From NCBI RefSeq assembly GCF_030687535.1, contig NZ_CP117437.1, forward strand, positions 186,001 to 250,000: a stretch of 64,000 nt of DNA, written 5' to 3'. Positions 8,919 to 16,631 of the stretch are shown in pieces (position 1 is the first letter of the stretch; the number at the start of each line of letters is the position of its first letter). The DNA comes from Pseudomonas sp. FP2335. GTDB lineage: Bacteria; Pseudomonadota; Gammaproteobacteria; Pseudomonadales; Pseudomonadaceae. Both the position numbers and the translations under genes were made by a program. The notes below the pieces were generated by a model. That model did no database searches. It saw only the letters and a program-made list of their open reading frames with translations, and was not told the DNA's origin.

Positions 8919-9500
8919 ATGCGCGCGCTTGTCCTCTTTTTCGCCGCCTGCCTCATGGCTGGCTGTGCCTCCCAGCCGGATTACTACATCTCACCGGCGC
9001 CAGTCACCATTCCCAAGACTGCAACCTACTGGCTCGACACGCTCGACGTTGAGGTGGTGGGTAAAAACGAGCGCTTCCTGTCCGACGAAAAGGTTCGCAA
9101 AGCGTTGGGTGTCGATATGGTGAACCGCCTGCTCGAAGCAGGTCGCTACGCCACCAGCAAGGACAAGGCCGACTATCTGCTGGATATGAGCATTGTCTAC
9201 ACGCGGCATATCCAGGATTCGAAAGGCGGGCTCGCCACGCTGATCGTCGACGACAACAAACTGCTGCTCAGTGTCGATTTCAGCTACAAGGTCACGGTCA
9301 AGAAGAACGGCGCCGAGGTTCTTCACTTTTCCAAGGCCCTGTATGACCAAGTGCCCGGCGGCGTGATCGGCAACTTCGAGCAGTACAAGACCATGGGCGC
9401 CCTGGTGACCAATAACAGTAACTCCAGTGTCGAAGGCTTCTACTTCCGTGTTTACAGCCGCGACATCGTCAACGACATCCGCAACATCCCCACCCGCTAG
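8919..9500 (+). CDS. Putative lipoprotein, 193 aa
   Basis: Lipobox LMAGC gives a mature start CASQPDYY. The body is soluble, with TYWLDTLDVEVVGKNERFL and later TVKKNGAEVLHF; no domain recognised. Two starts are possible: ATG 8919 (MRALVLFF), with agggа-like Shine-Dalgarno about 11 nt upstream, or ATG 8907 (adds MNSY), where the same bases would be too close. I prefer 8919. It lies 44 bp before the CsgG-like gene and is probably co-transcribed with it. Confidence 0.7.
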   Translation: MRALVLFFAACLMAGCASQPDYYISPAPVTIPKTATYWLDTLDVEVVGKNERFLSDEKVRKALGVDMVNRLLEAGRYATSKDKADYLLDMSIVYTRHIQDSKGGLATLIVDDNKLLLSVDFSYKVTVKKNGAEVLHFSKALYDQVPGGVIGNFEQYKTMGALVTNNSNSSVEGFYFRVYSRDIVNDIRNIPTR

Positions 9501-9544
9501 TTTTACCTGCTGCACCTGCTGATTTCTCACTCTAGGAGCACCCT

Positions 9545-10216
9545 GTGAAAGCACTGTCCAAAATCCTGCTGACCGCCGCAGCGCTTCTGACCGTGGCCGG
9601 TTGCGCCACCGAGAGCAACCGCGCACTGCCGGTGGAGCAAGTCGCCAGCGCCAACGTTGCCTATTCAGGCGTGCGTGTACCGATCGCCGTAGGCAAGTTC
9701 GACAACCGCTCCAGCTACATGCGCGGCATCTTTTCCGATGGCGTCGACCGCCTCGGTGGCCAGGCCAAGACCATCCTGATCACCCACTTGCAACAGACCA
9801 ACCGCTTCAGCGTGCTGGACCGCGACAACATGGGCGAAATCTCCCAGGAAGCCGCGATCAAGGGCACGGTGCAGAAGCTCAAGGGCGCTGACTACGTGGT
9901 GACCGGCGATGTGACCGAGTTCGGCCGCAAGGAAACCGGCGACCGCCAGCTGTTCGGCATCCTGGGCCGCGGCAAGACGCAAGTGGCCTACGCCAAAGTC
10001 GCGTTGAACATTGTCAACATCAACACTTCCGAAGTGGTGTATTCCACCCAGGGCGCCGGTGAATACGCGCTGTCCAACCGTGAAGTGGTCGGCTTCGGTG
10101 GCACCGCCAGCTACGACTCCACCCTCAATGGCAAGGTCCTCGACCTGGCCATGCGCGAAGCCATCAACCGCCTGGTGGACGGCATCAACGCCGGCGCCTG
10201 GAACCCGCGCAACTGA
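9545..10216 (+). CDS. CsgG/HfaB-family outer-membrane lipoprotein
   Basis: 223 residues, GTG start at 9545 with aggag 7 nt upstream. Lipobox TVAGC. The core matches the CsgG-like fold: VPIAVGKFDNRSS, TILITHLQQTNRFSVLDRDN, then GADYVVTGDVTEFG and a C-terminal helix AMREAINRLVDGI. CsgG proper is the curli export pore; this shorter form occurs in many proteobacteria beside DUF4810 and DUF799 lipoproteins, as here, without curli subunits. I see no csgA, csgB, csgE or csgF nearby, so curli secretion is not implied; an envelope role is the safe reading. Confidence 0.85.
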   Translation: MKALSKILLTAAALLTVAGCATESNRALPVEQVASANVAYSGVRVPIAVGKFDNRSSYMRGIFSDGVDRLGGQAKTILITHLQQTNRFSVLDRDNMGEISQEAAIKGTVQKLKGADYVVTGDVTEFGRKETGDRQLFGILGRGKTQVAYAKVALNIVNINTSEVVYSTQGAGEYALSNREVVGFGGTASYDSTLNGKVLDLAMREAINRLVDGINAGAWNPRN

Positions 10217-10245
10217 TCAGCAACACCTCAAGGAGCAGTACACGG

Positions 10246-10608
10246 ATGAGCAAGGCAGTGAAGTTGGCGCTGATGCTGACAGCAACCGCAGTAGTCGCCG
10301 GGTGCCACACGGCGCCCCAGCCCCTGTATCAATGGGAAAGCTACCAGCCGCAGGTTTACGAGTACTTCAAGGGCGAGCCCAAGGAAGCACAGGTCGAGGC
10401 GCTGGAACGGGATCTGCAAAAGATCAACGCCAGTGGCCGCAAGGCCCCGCCGGGTTACCACGCCCACCTGGGCATGCTGTACCTGAGCATGGGCAAGGAT
10501 GACCAGATGGTGCAGGAGTTTCGCACCGAGAAGGCATTGTTCCCCGAGTCCGCGTCGTACATGGACTTCCTGCTGAAAAACGCCAAGACCGGAGTCGCCA
10601 CCAAATGA
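10246..10608 (+). CDS. DUF4810 lipoprotein, 120 aa
   Basis: Lipobox VVAGC, then a short mature protein with the features of the DUF4810 family: PLYQWESYQPQVYEYFK near the start and a TPR-like segment (GYHAHLGMLYLSMGKDDQ) in the middle. It lies 29 bp after the CsgG-like gene and overlaps the DUF799 gene by 4 nt. The conserved trio suggests the three lipoproteins form one envelope complex; that is inference from gene order. Confidence 0.85.
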   Translation: MSKAVKLALMLTATAVVAGCHTAPQPLYQWESYQPQVYEYFKGEPKEAQVEALERDLQKINASGRKAPPGYHAHLGMLYLSMGKDDQMVQEFRTEKALFPESASYMDFLLKNAKTGVATK

Positions 10609-11255
10609 GCCTGTTGAAACTCACCGGCGCCCTGCTGGCCTTGGCCTTGCTCGGCGGTTGCGCTGCGCCGAAGACCATCGATTACACCGCGTACAAACAG
10701 TCGCGCCCCAAGTCGATCCTGGTGCTGCCGCCGCTCAATGAGTCGCCGGAAGTGCAGGCGTCCTACAGCTTGGTGTCGCAAGTCACCTACCCGTTGGCCG
10801 AAGCCGGCTACTACGTGTTGCCGATTGCCCTGGTGGACGAAACCTTCCGCCAGAACGGCCTGACCACCGCCAACGACATCCAGGCGGTGCCACCGACCAA
10901 GCTGCATGACATCTTCGGTGCGGACGCGGCGCTGTACATCACCGTTACCGAGTACGGCACCAAGTACATGCTGATCACCAGCGATACAGCGGTGACGGCC
11001 TCGGCCAAACTGGTCGACCTGCGCACCGGCACCACCCTGTGGACCGGCTCGGCGCGGGCCTCCAGCGAGGAAGGCAACAACAACGGCGGCGGCCTGGTGG
11101 GCATGCTGATCACGGCAGCGGTCAAGCAGGTGATCAACAGCTCCACCGACGCGGCGCATCCGATTGCCGGCATCACCAGCGCGCGCCTGCTGTCGCCGGG
11201 CCAGCGCACGGGGATCCTGTACGGTCCGCGTAACCCGAAGTACGGTACTGACTAA
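10605..11255 (+). CDS. DUF799 (GNA1162-like) lipoprotein, 216 aa
   Basis: Lipobox LLGGC. The mature protein has the family features: RPKSILVLPPLNESPEV, AEAGYYVLPIALVDETF, the segment LHDIFGADAALYITVTEYG, and a late GGGLVGMLITAAVKQVI. Neisserial GNA1162, a member of this family, has a TolB-like N-terminal fold and was proposed to take part in an envelope transport complex. It is the last gene of the CsgG-like / DUF4810 / DUF799 set and is followed by a strong terminator. Confidence 0.85.
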   Translation: MSLLKLTGALLALALLGGCAAPKTIDYTAYKQSRPKSILVLPPLNESPEVQASYSLVSQVTYPLAEAGYYVLPIALVDETFRQNGLTTANDIQAVPPTKLHDIFGADAALYITVTEYGTKYMLITSDTAVTASAKLVDLRTGTTLWTGSARASSEEGNNNGGGLVGMLITAAVKQVINSSTDAAHPIAGITSARLLSPGQRTGILYGPRNPKYGTD

Positions 11256-11273
11256 ACCCTCGGCACCGCAGGC

Positions 11274-11310
11274 AAAGGCCCTTCCCGGCAATGATCGGGG
11301 AGGGCCTTTG
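11274..11310. terminator. Intrinsic terminator after the lipoprotein operon
   Basis: aaaggcccttccc (11274-11286) pairs with ggggagggccttt (11297-11309), a 12-13 bp GC-rich stem with short flanking A and T tracts. It can serve both the plus-strand operon and the convergent protease gene. Confidence 0.85.
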
Positions 11311-11339
11311 TCGTTGTGGATGGCGTTTTTTCGGCGTTT

Positions 11340-12884
11340 TCAGCCACGTCGATTGTTCCAGCGATTACGGCTGCGTACGTCGCTTTGAACAATATCCTCG
11401 GGTTTGACCTGCCCATGCGTCTTGATCAGCAGATCGGCGCGGCCATTGCCATTCAGGTCGATGGAGACACTGCCTTTGCCGGTGGCTTGGTCATACGTCA
11501 GCAGCGTTTCGCCCTCCTTGCCGCTGAAGGCCTGGACAAAATTCAGTCCCGAGACCCGGGCTTTTTGCAGGGCGCCGGACACATCGATCTTGTCGGTGCC
11601 GCTGGTGAAGTCCATGAGCGTGTCGGGCTGTTCGGGGGTGGAGTCACGGGCGTCGTTGTAGACGAAGGTATCCGCGCCGTCGCCGCCACGTATCTGGTCC
11701 GCCCCCAGGCCCCCGGTGAGCCGGTTGTTGGCTTCATTGCCGATCAACGCGTCGTGGCCTGCGCCGCCGACGGCGTTCTCGATGGTGCAGCCCCTGGCGA
11801 TGGACACGTTGCCCTTGAGCCCGCCAATGTCTGAAAAAGCACCGGCCTTGAGATTGATGACCTGGTTGGACTTGTAGCCGGATACGTCCAGGGTGTCATT
11901 GCCGGCACCGTCCCAGATGCAGGCGATCATCCGGTCCTGTGCGGAATTGAGGGTGTAGTAATCCCGCTGGGTATTGGAATTGAAGCCGTAGGTATTGTCT
12001 TCTTTGCGGGTCTGATAATTGGCGCCGTACTTTTTCTGGATCGCGGCAATGTCATCCATCATCGGTGCGAGGGGCTTGGCGCCGAGCTGTTTGCCACTGC
12101 TCTGATCGCCGAAATAGCTCATGACGGTGTGGGCGGTGGAATCCTGGGCATAAACGCGCTGGCTTTCCGAGGCGCTGCCGTCGTAGTTGCCGGGGTGTTT
12201 CAGGCCGAGGGCATGCCCGATCTCGTGGGTCATCACTGTGCGTGTGGCCATGCGGGAGTTGTAGAGCGTTGCGCCACCGCCTCCTCCATAGGGTGTCGGA
12301 TATGTGCCCTGTGCGGTGCGGACCCGGTTTGAAATTCCGAACGTCACCCGGCCTTCGGAGGGCCCTCCGTTCTCGGTGAATTGCAGGTTGGCGACATCAC
12401 TCCAAGAGGTTAAAGAGCGTCGTGCTTCCTGTTTCTGGTACTCGTTGAACCCGCCTGGGTTGAATGAAACTGAAATTTCGGTGGTGTTGTTCTGGTTCTT
12501 GTCCTGCCACGTCGGCACGTTGCGTGTGAGCTGCTCGATGATCTGCTGATTATCGTAGGAGCGTTTGTTCACCCGGGCGATGTGAGGGTCATTTGGCCGT
12601 TGAGTCATGTCCTTGCCATCCCAGGTGTGGGGGCTGGGTTTGTCGGGGCCTGGGGGAAGCGTAAGGCGCTCGGGACGCACGGGCCTGTTCTCGGGCAGAG
12701 GGGTCGGGCGAGGCATTGGGCGAGGCATTGGGGGCTTAAAAGGTCGCAGCCAGGGGTGAGTGACAAATGGTCGGATAAAGGGGCGAAAAATCGGCGGAAT
12801 AGAGAAGGGCCTAAAGAAACGTTGTGGCCTTGGAGGTGCACTGTAGGGAGCGAAAAAAGTAGGCACGCCAGAATGTATTTTCAT
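11340..12884 (-). CDS. Serralysin-like zinc metalloprotease (M10B) with RTX repeats
   Basis: 514 residues. The zinc site HEIGHALGLKH (residues 220-230) and Met-turn VMSYF identify a metzincin of the serralysin group, normally a secreted calcium-dependent protease. A short RTX block follows (GGAGHDALIG, GGLGADQIRG, GGDGADTFVY), then the usual C-terminal beta domain (DTLMDFTSGTDKIDVS). Two features are odd. The first ~90 residues are a proline/arginine-rich tail with repeated RPF, not the usual short propeptide. The C-terminus continues past the family's hydrophobic type I secretion end (EDIV) with a basic RSRNRWNNRRG. No aprDEF transporter or inhibitor gene is nearby, so secretion would rely on genes elsewhere. 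Confidence 0.85.
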   Translation of the reverse strand: MKIHSGVPTFFAPYSAPPRPQRFFRPFSIPPIFRPFIRPFVTHPWLRPFKPPMPRPMPRPTPLPENRPVRPERLTLPPGPDKPSPHTWDGKDMTQRPNDPHIARVNKRSYDNQQIIEQLTRNVPTWQDKNQNNTTEISVSFNPGGFNEYQKQEARRSLTSWSDVANLQFTENGGPSEGRVTFGISNRVRTAQGTYPTPYGGGGGATLYNSRMATRTVMTHEIGHALGLKHPGNYDGSASESQRVYAQDSTAHTVMSYFGDQSSGKQLGAKPLAPMMDDIAAIQKKYGANYQTRKEDNTYGFNSNTQRDYYTLNSAQDRMIACIWDGAGNDTLDVSGYKSNQVINLKAGAFSDIGGLKGNVSIARGCTIENAVGGAGHDALIGNEANNRLTGGLGADQIRGGDGADTFVYNDARDSTPEQPDTLMDFTSGTDKIDVSGALQKARVSGLNFVQAFSGKEGETLLTYDQATGKGSVSIDLNGNGRADLLIKTHGQVKPEDIVQSDVRSRNRWNNRRG

Positions 12885-13278
12885 TGTGTTACCGTCACAC
12901 GCTGCTTGATTTTTCCTTGGTGAAAGTCTGTAGGCAAAGTCCTTTTGCGCAGGACCAAGTTCTCACCGCTGAAAACCACTGCCAATCGCTCAAGTGTTAC
13001 CCAATGGTGGTTTATCCGATGCTGTCGTAAGTTGTTGCAGTGAGCTGTGGCGTCTGTTTTTTTGCAGATGAGGCGGGGCAGAGCGGGTTCCTATTTTGTT
13101 TGTCTTGGGGTTTTTCCTGATCGCGTCCGATGGACAACAAAAGAACCACACACGCACTTACAGGACAGCGCCATTCCCGAGCGCTGGTTTAAGAAAGATC
13201 CTCTATGTTTAACCCGAGCCCCGATCCGGTTGCGTCTGAAGGAGTGAACACATCATTCACCCCCGAGGTTCAGCCGCC
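12885..13278. other. Intergenic region, no gene seen
   Basis: Divergent promoter region between the protease and the VWA gene. It is less GC-rich than its neighbours. I see no coding frame with a ribosome site and no RNA structure that I can name. Confidence 0.4.
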
Positions 13279-14925
13279 ATGCCCCGTCTTTTCTTGCCGC
13301 TCCTGCGCCCTGTCGCACAAGGCCTTGCCATCACCTCCTGCATGGCAATGGCAGGCTGTGGCGTGCCCACGTCCCAAGACACCGCCACGCCCCACGAAGA
13401 AGCCGCGACGGTGATGCCCAGCGTCGCGCAGGCACGCCTCGAAGGCGCACTGGTCAAGGGTGTGGCGCCGGCGCCGATGGCGGCGCCGTTGATGATGAGT
13501 GACGAGCGGGTCAATCCATCTCGTAACGAGCCTGGGGAGCAGTACGAACGCCTGCCGGACAACCCGGTGCAGCGGGTCGCCGAAATGCCCGTCTCGACCT
13601 TCAGCGCTGACGTGGACACTGGCAGTTACGCCAACGTACGACGTTTCCTCAATCAGGGCAGCCTGCCGCCCGAGGGGGCTGTGCGACTGGAGGAAATGGT
13701 CAATTACTTCCCCTACCGTTACGCATTACCCACCGATGGCTCACCCTTTGGAGTGACCACCGAACTCGCCCCGACGCCGTGGAACCCGCACACCCAGTTG
13801 TTGCGCATCGGCATCCGGGCATCCGACCGCGCCGTGGCAGACCTGGCGCCAGCCAACCTGGTGTTTTTGGTGGACGTGTCCGGCTCCATGGACCGCCGCG
13901 AAGGTTTGCCGCTGGTGAAAAGCACCCTGAAATTGTTGGTGGATCAACTGCGCGATCAGGACCGCGTGTCATTGGTGGTCTACGCCGGTGAGTCCCGCGT
14001 GGTGCTCAAGCCTACCTCCGGCCGCGACAAGGCCAAGATCCGCAATGCCATCGAGCAACTCACCGCCGGCGGCTCGACCGCGGGCGCCTCGGGCATCGAA
14101 CTGGCCTACCAGATGGCTCGCGAAGGGTTTATCGACAACGGCATCAACCGCATCCTGCTGGCCACCGACGGTGACTTCAACGTTGGCGTCAGCGACTTCG
14201 ACAGCCTCAAGCAGATGGCCACGCTCCAGCGCAAAAGCGGGGTTTCCCTGACGACCCTGGGCTTCGGTGTGGATAACTACAACGAACACCTGATGGAACA
14301 GCTGGCCGATGCCGGCGACGGTAACTACGCCTACATCGACAACCTGCGCGAGGCCCGCAAGGTGCTGGTCGACCAGCTCAGCTCGACCCTCGCCGTGGTG
14401 GCGCGGGATGTGAAATTGCAGGTGGAGTTCAATCCGGCACGGGTCAGCGAATACCGGTTGCTCGGCTATGAGAACCGCGCCCTGAAGCGTGAGGATTTCA
14501 ACAACGACAAGGTCGATGCCGGTGAAATGGGTGCAGGGCATACCGTAACCGCGCTGTACGAAATTGTGCCGAAGGGCGAGAAGGGTTGGCTGGAGCCGCT
14601 GCGCTATGCCGCAGAGCCCAAGGCCGAAAGCAAAGCCGTTGAACTGGCGATGCTGCGCGTGCGCTACAAACCCGCCGCGGGCGGTGACAGCCAACTGATC
14701 GAGCGCCCCATCGGCCCTCAACCCGTCCAGGCCAGCGATGACCTGCGCTTCGCCGCCGCCGTGGCCGCCTTCGCCCAACAGCTCAAGGGAGATGGCCGCT
14801 ACACTGGCAGCATGCGCCTGCACGACATCGCTGCACTGGCCCGCTCGGCACGGGGCGATGACCCGTTCGGGCTGCGCAATGAGTTCGTGCAATTGGTGGA
14901 ATTGGCGCAAAGCCTCAAACATTGA
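13279..14925 (+). CDS. VWA-domain lipoprotein (YfbK-like, DUF3520)
   Basis: 548 residues. A lipoprotein signal (lipobox MAMAGC) is followed by a low-complexity linker, then the YfbK-type N-terminal segment (STFSADVDTGSYANVRRFL). A von Willebrand A domain has an intact MIDAS, DVSGSM at residues 199-204, with a later conserved ATDGDFNVG. The C-terminal DUF3520-like part ends at about 545. VWA domains bind metal-dependent protein ligands. The gene lies upstream of an ECF sigma factor and a one-TM partner, an arrangement that suggests an envelope-sensing module; its actual role is unknown. Confidence 0.85.
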   Translation: MPRLFLPLLRPVAQGLAITSCMAMAGCGVPTSQDTATPHEEAATVMPSVAQARLEGALVKGVAPAPMAAPLMMSDERVNPSRNEPGEQYERLPDNPVQRVAEMPVSTFSADVDTGSYANVRRFLNQGSLPPEGAVRLEEMVNYFPYRYALPTDGSPFGVTTELAPTPWNPHTQLLRIGIRASDRAVADLAPANLVFLVDVSGSMDRREGLPLVKSTLKLLVDQLRDQDRVSLVVYAGESRVVLKPTSGRDKAKIRNAIEQLTAGGSTAGASGIELAYQMAREGFIDNGINRILLATDGDFNVGVSDFDSLKQMATLQRKSGVSLTTLGFGVDNYNEHLMEQLADAGDGNYAYIDNLREARKVLVDQLSSTLAVVARDVKLQVEFNPARVSEYRLLGYENRALKREDFNNDKVDAGEMGAGHTVTALYEIVPKGEKGWLEPLRYAAEPKAESKAVELAMLRVRYKPAAGGDSQLIERPIGPQPVQASDDLRFAAAVAAFAQQLKGDGRYTGSMRLHDIAALARSARGDDPFGLRNEFVQLVELAQSLKH

Positions 14926-14932
14926 TGCCCGA

Positions 14933-14959
14933 TGTGGGAGGGGGTTGCTTCCTCCCACA
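14933..14959. repeat. Short inverted repeat between VWA and sigma genes
   Basis: tgtgggagg (14933-14941) and cctcccaca (14951-14959) form a perfect 9-bp stem, a single REP-like palindrome. Confidence 0.7.
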
Positions 14960-15001
14960 CCTGATTCACCGTCGACTTTCAGAAAGGAGTTCGCCATCGA
15001 C

Positions 15002-15574
15002 ATGGCCGTTCCAGATGACCTGCCCAGCGACGAATCGCTGCTGGCCCGCTACCGGAGCGGTGACAGTGCCGCGTTCGAGGCCTTGTACGCGCGACATCGC
15101 CAGGGCCTGTACCGATTCCTCGTGTCCCTGAGCAACAAAGCCGAACTGGCCGAGGAAATCTACCAGGAGACCTGGCTCAGCCTGATCCGCAGCACTACCC
15201 AGCCACAGGGGAGGGCGAGTTTTCGTACGTGGTTGTTCCAGATCGCCCGCAACCGCCTGATCGATTACTGGCGCAAGCACGGCATCCACAACCCGCTGCA
15301 CGACAGCTACGACGAACAGCTGCACGCCCAGCCCGACGCCAGCCCCGGCCCCGAGCAACAACTGAGCCTGAGCCGCGACCAGGCGCGCCTCGACGCCGCG
15401 CTGCAAGACCTGCCCGAAGACCAGCGCGAAGTCTTCCTGCTGCGCCTGCACGGCGACCTCGAAGTGCCGCAAATCGCCGCCCTCACCAAAGCCCCGCTGG
15501 AAACCGTAAAAAGCCGCCTGCGTTACGCCCAGCAGAAACTGCGCCGGTTGCTGGCCGAGGAGATACCCGCATGA
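15002..15574 (+). CDS. ECF-family RNA polymerase sigma factor
   Basis: 190 residues. Region 2 is clear (FEALYARHRQGLYRFL, then LAEEIYQETWLSLIR and FRTWLFQIARNRLIDYWR). Region 4 is a helix-turn-helix (LPEDQREVFLLRLHG, EVPQIAALTKAPLETVKSRL). Such factors redirect RNA polymerase to envelope-stress or similar promoters. The ATG at 15002 has aaggag about 12 nt upstream, a rather long spacing. The last codon overlaps the start of the next gene (ATGA), the usual layout for a sigma/anti-sigma pair. Confidence 0.9.
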   Translation: MAVPDDLPSDESLLARYRSGDSAAFEALYARHRQGLYRFLVSLSNKAELAEEIYQETWLSLIRSTTQPQGRASFRTWLFQIARNRLIDYWRKHGIHNPLHDSYDEQLHAQPDASPGPEQQLSLSRDQARLDAALQDLPEDQREVFLLRLHGDLEVPQIAALTKAPLETVKSRLRYAQQKLRRLLAEEIPA

Positions 15575-16164
15575 CCGACTCTCGACACCCCCAGGACTCT
15601 GACGACGTGCTCATCCAGCACTTGCGTCAACACAGCACCGGCGAACCACCCGCGTCCCTCGACGCCTTCATCCTCGCCACCGCCCGCCGCGAAGCCCCGG
15701 CACCACAGCCGAGCCTGTGGCAACGCTGGCTGCACGCCTGCCAACGACCACGCTGGCAAATGGCATTCGCCACCGTCGCCGGTTTGGCATTGATGATCGG
15801 CGTGGTCATGCGCTCGCCCGTGCCGCAGCCGGAAATCTCCACCGCGACCTTCTCCGCACTCCACGAAGAGGTCGCCAGCCCACCACCGCCGATGATGTCC
15901 GCCCCGGCGCCGGTGGCCCGGATGGCTGCTGCGCCACAGGCCGAGAGTGCGCAGGTCATGGGCTCGATGGCGGACGAGTCCCCCGCCAAACTCAGCAAAC
16001 GTGCGCCGGTGGCGTTGCCTTCGCTGGAGGAGGGGTTGCGGGAGATTGTGCGGTTGCGGGCGGTGGGGCAGAGCAGAGCGGCAGATGAGAGGCTGCTGGC
16101 GTTGCACGAACGCTTTCCCGAGGAGGATTTGCCGGCGCGGTTGGAGGCGCTGAAACTGCGCTGA
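15571..16164 (+). CDS. Putative one-TM anti-sigma partner
   Basis: 197 residues. A cytoplasmic N-terminal region of about 65 residues is followed by one transmembrane helix (around residues 64-80, MAFATVAGLALMIGVVM), a proline/alanine-rich linker and a helical periplasmic tail (ALPSLEEGLREIVRLR). Topology and the 4-nt overlap with the sigma gene fit an anti-sigma factor. The HxxxCxxC zinc motif of the common ZAS anti-sigma domain is absent, so the family is uncertain. A terminator follows. Confidence 0.7.
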   Translation: MTDSRHPQDSDDVLIQHLRQHSTGEPPASLDAFILATARREAPAPQPSLWQRWLHACQRPRWQMAFATVAGLALMIGVVMRSPVPQPEISTATFSALHEEVASPPPPMMSAPAPVARMAAAPQAESAQVMGSMADESPAKLSKRAPVALPSLEEGLREIVRLRAVGQSRAADERLLALHERFPEEDLPARLEALKLR

Positions 16165-16176
16165 CTCAACGCCCAC

Positions 16177-16211
16177 AAAAAAGCCCCAGGCCATTCGACC
16201 TGGGGCTTTTT
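16177..16211. terminator. Intrinsic terminator after the sigma/anti-sigma operon
   Basis: aaaaaagccccagg pairs with cctggggcttttt around the loop ccattcga. Strong stem with T-run on the plus strand and A-run in front. Confidence 0.95.
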
Positions 16212-16221
16212 CGTCTGTATC

Positions 16222-16245
16222 TGGTGCCCCCGGCGTCGTTTGAAC
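16222..16245. other. Candidate island left end: degenerate tRNA-Arg 3'-end copy (attL-like)
   Basis: These 24 bases match 26680-26703, the CCA end and T-arm of tRNA-Arg, at 19 of 24 positions (tggtgc, cccggcg, tt, gaac conserved). Orientation is the same. Since the tRNA is on the minus strand with its 3' end facing left, an element integrated at its 3' end would leave its distal repeat here. It lies immediately after the terminator at 16177-16211. The divergence means an old event or chance; about even odds or better. Confidence 0.5.
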
Positions 16246-16303
16246 TGGAGGGTGAGAGCCCCGTATTCATTGGGTATGTTTGATGGCGAGTCAGTTAGGC
16301 ATA

Positions 16304-16322
16304 CATGTGGGCATACACGGCG
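16304..16322. repeat. 19-bp repeat near left island end (pair with 26545-26563)
   Basis: The sequence around gtgggcatacacggcg matches 26545-26563 at 17 of 19 positions, same orientation. One copy lies just inside each proposed island end. They could be integrase arm-type sites or remnants of one duplicated segment. Confidence 0.4.
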
Positions 16323-16409
16323 CGTCCTTCTGGACACTTTTTTCGTGGTATCCCCGTAGGGTAAAGCAACACCAAATGGTTACTGATGTGGTGCCTTCCA
16401 GCTGAGTCG

Positions 16410-16631
16410 TTACTTCTTCGTTCGACCTTCTGCCGCCAGTGATGCGAGCGCAAGGGTGATGAATCCTGCATTTTCATCAAGGGTATCCAGTGCCCCTCGA
16501 ATGTTCTGTGCAACTTCCGTAGATCCGCTTTGCTCAACCCAGTTTGACAGCTCCTCGATAGCTGCCCCCAGCGCCAGTTGGTTTTCATTCATGCGCTTGA
16601 GTAATGACGCAAGCAAAGGGGTGTCTTCCAT
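16410..16631 (-). CDS. Small hypothetical protein, 73 aa
   Basis: A short, acidic, probably all-helical protein (LLASLLKRMNENQLALGAAI near the start, LDENAGFITLALASL near the end, basic tail GRTKK). No domain recognised. Small proteins of this kind are frequent in Pseudomonas mobile elements, and it lies just inside the proposed left end of the island. The ribosome site is weak, but the composition is that of a real helical protein rather than a random frame. Confidence 0.6.
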   Translation of the reverse strand: MEDTPLLASLLKRMNENQLALGAAIEELSNWVEQSGSTEVAQNIRGALDTLDENAGFITLALASLAAEGRTKK

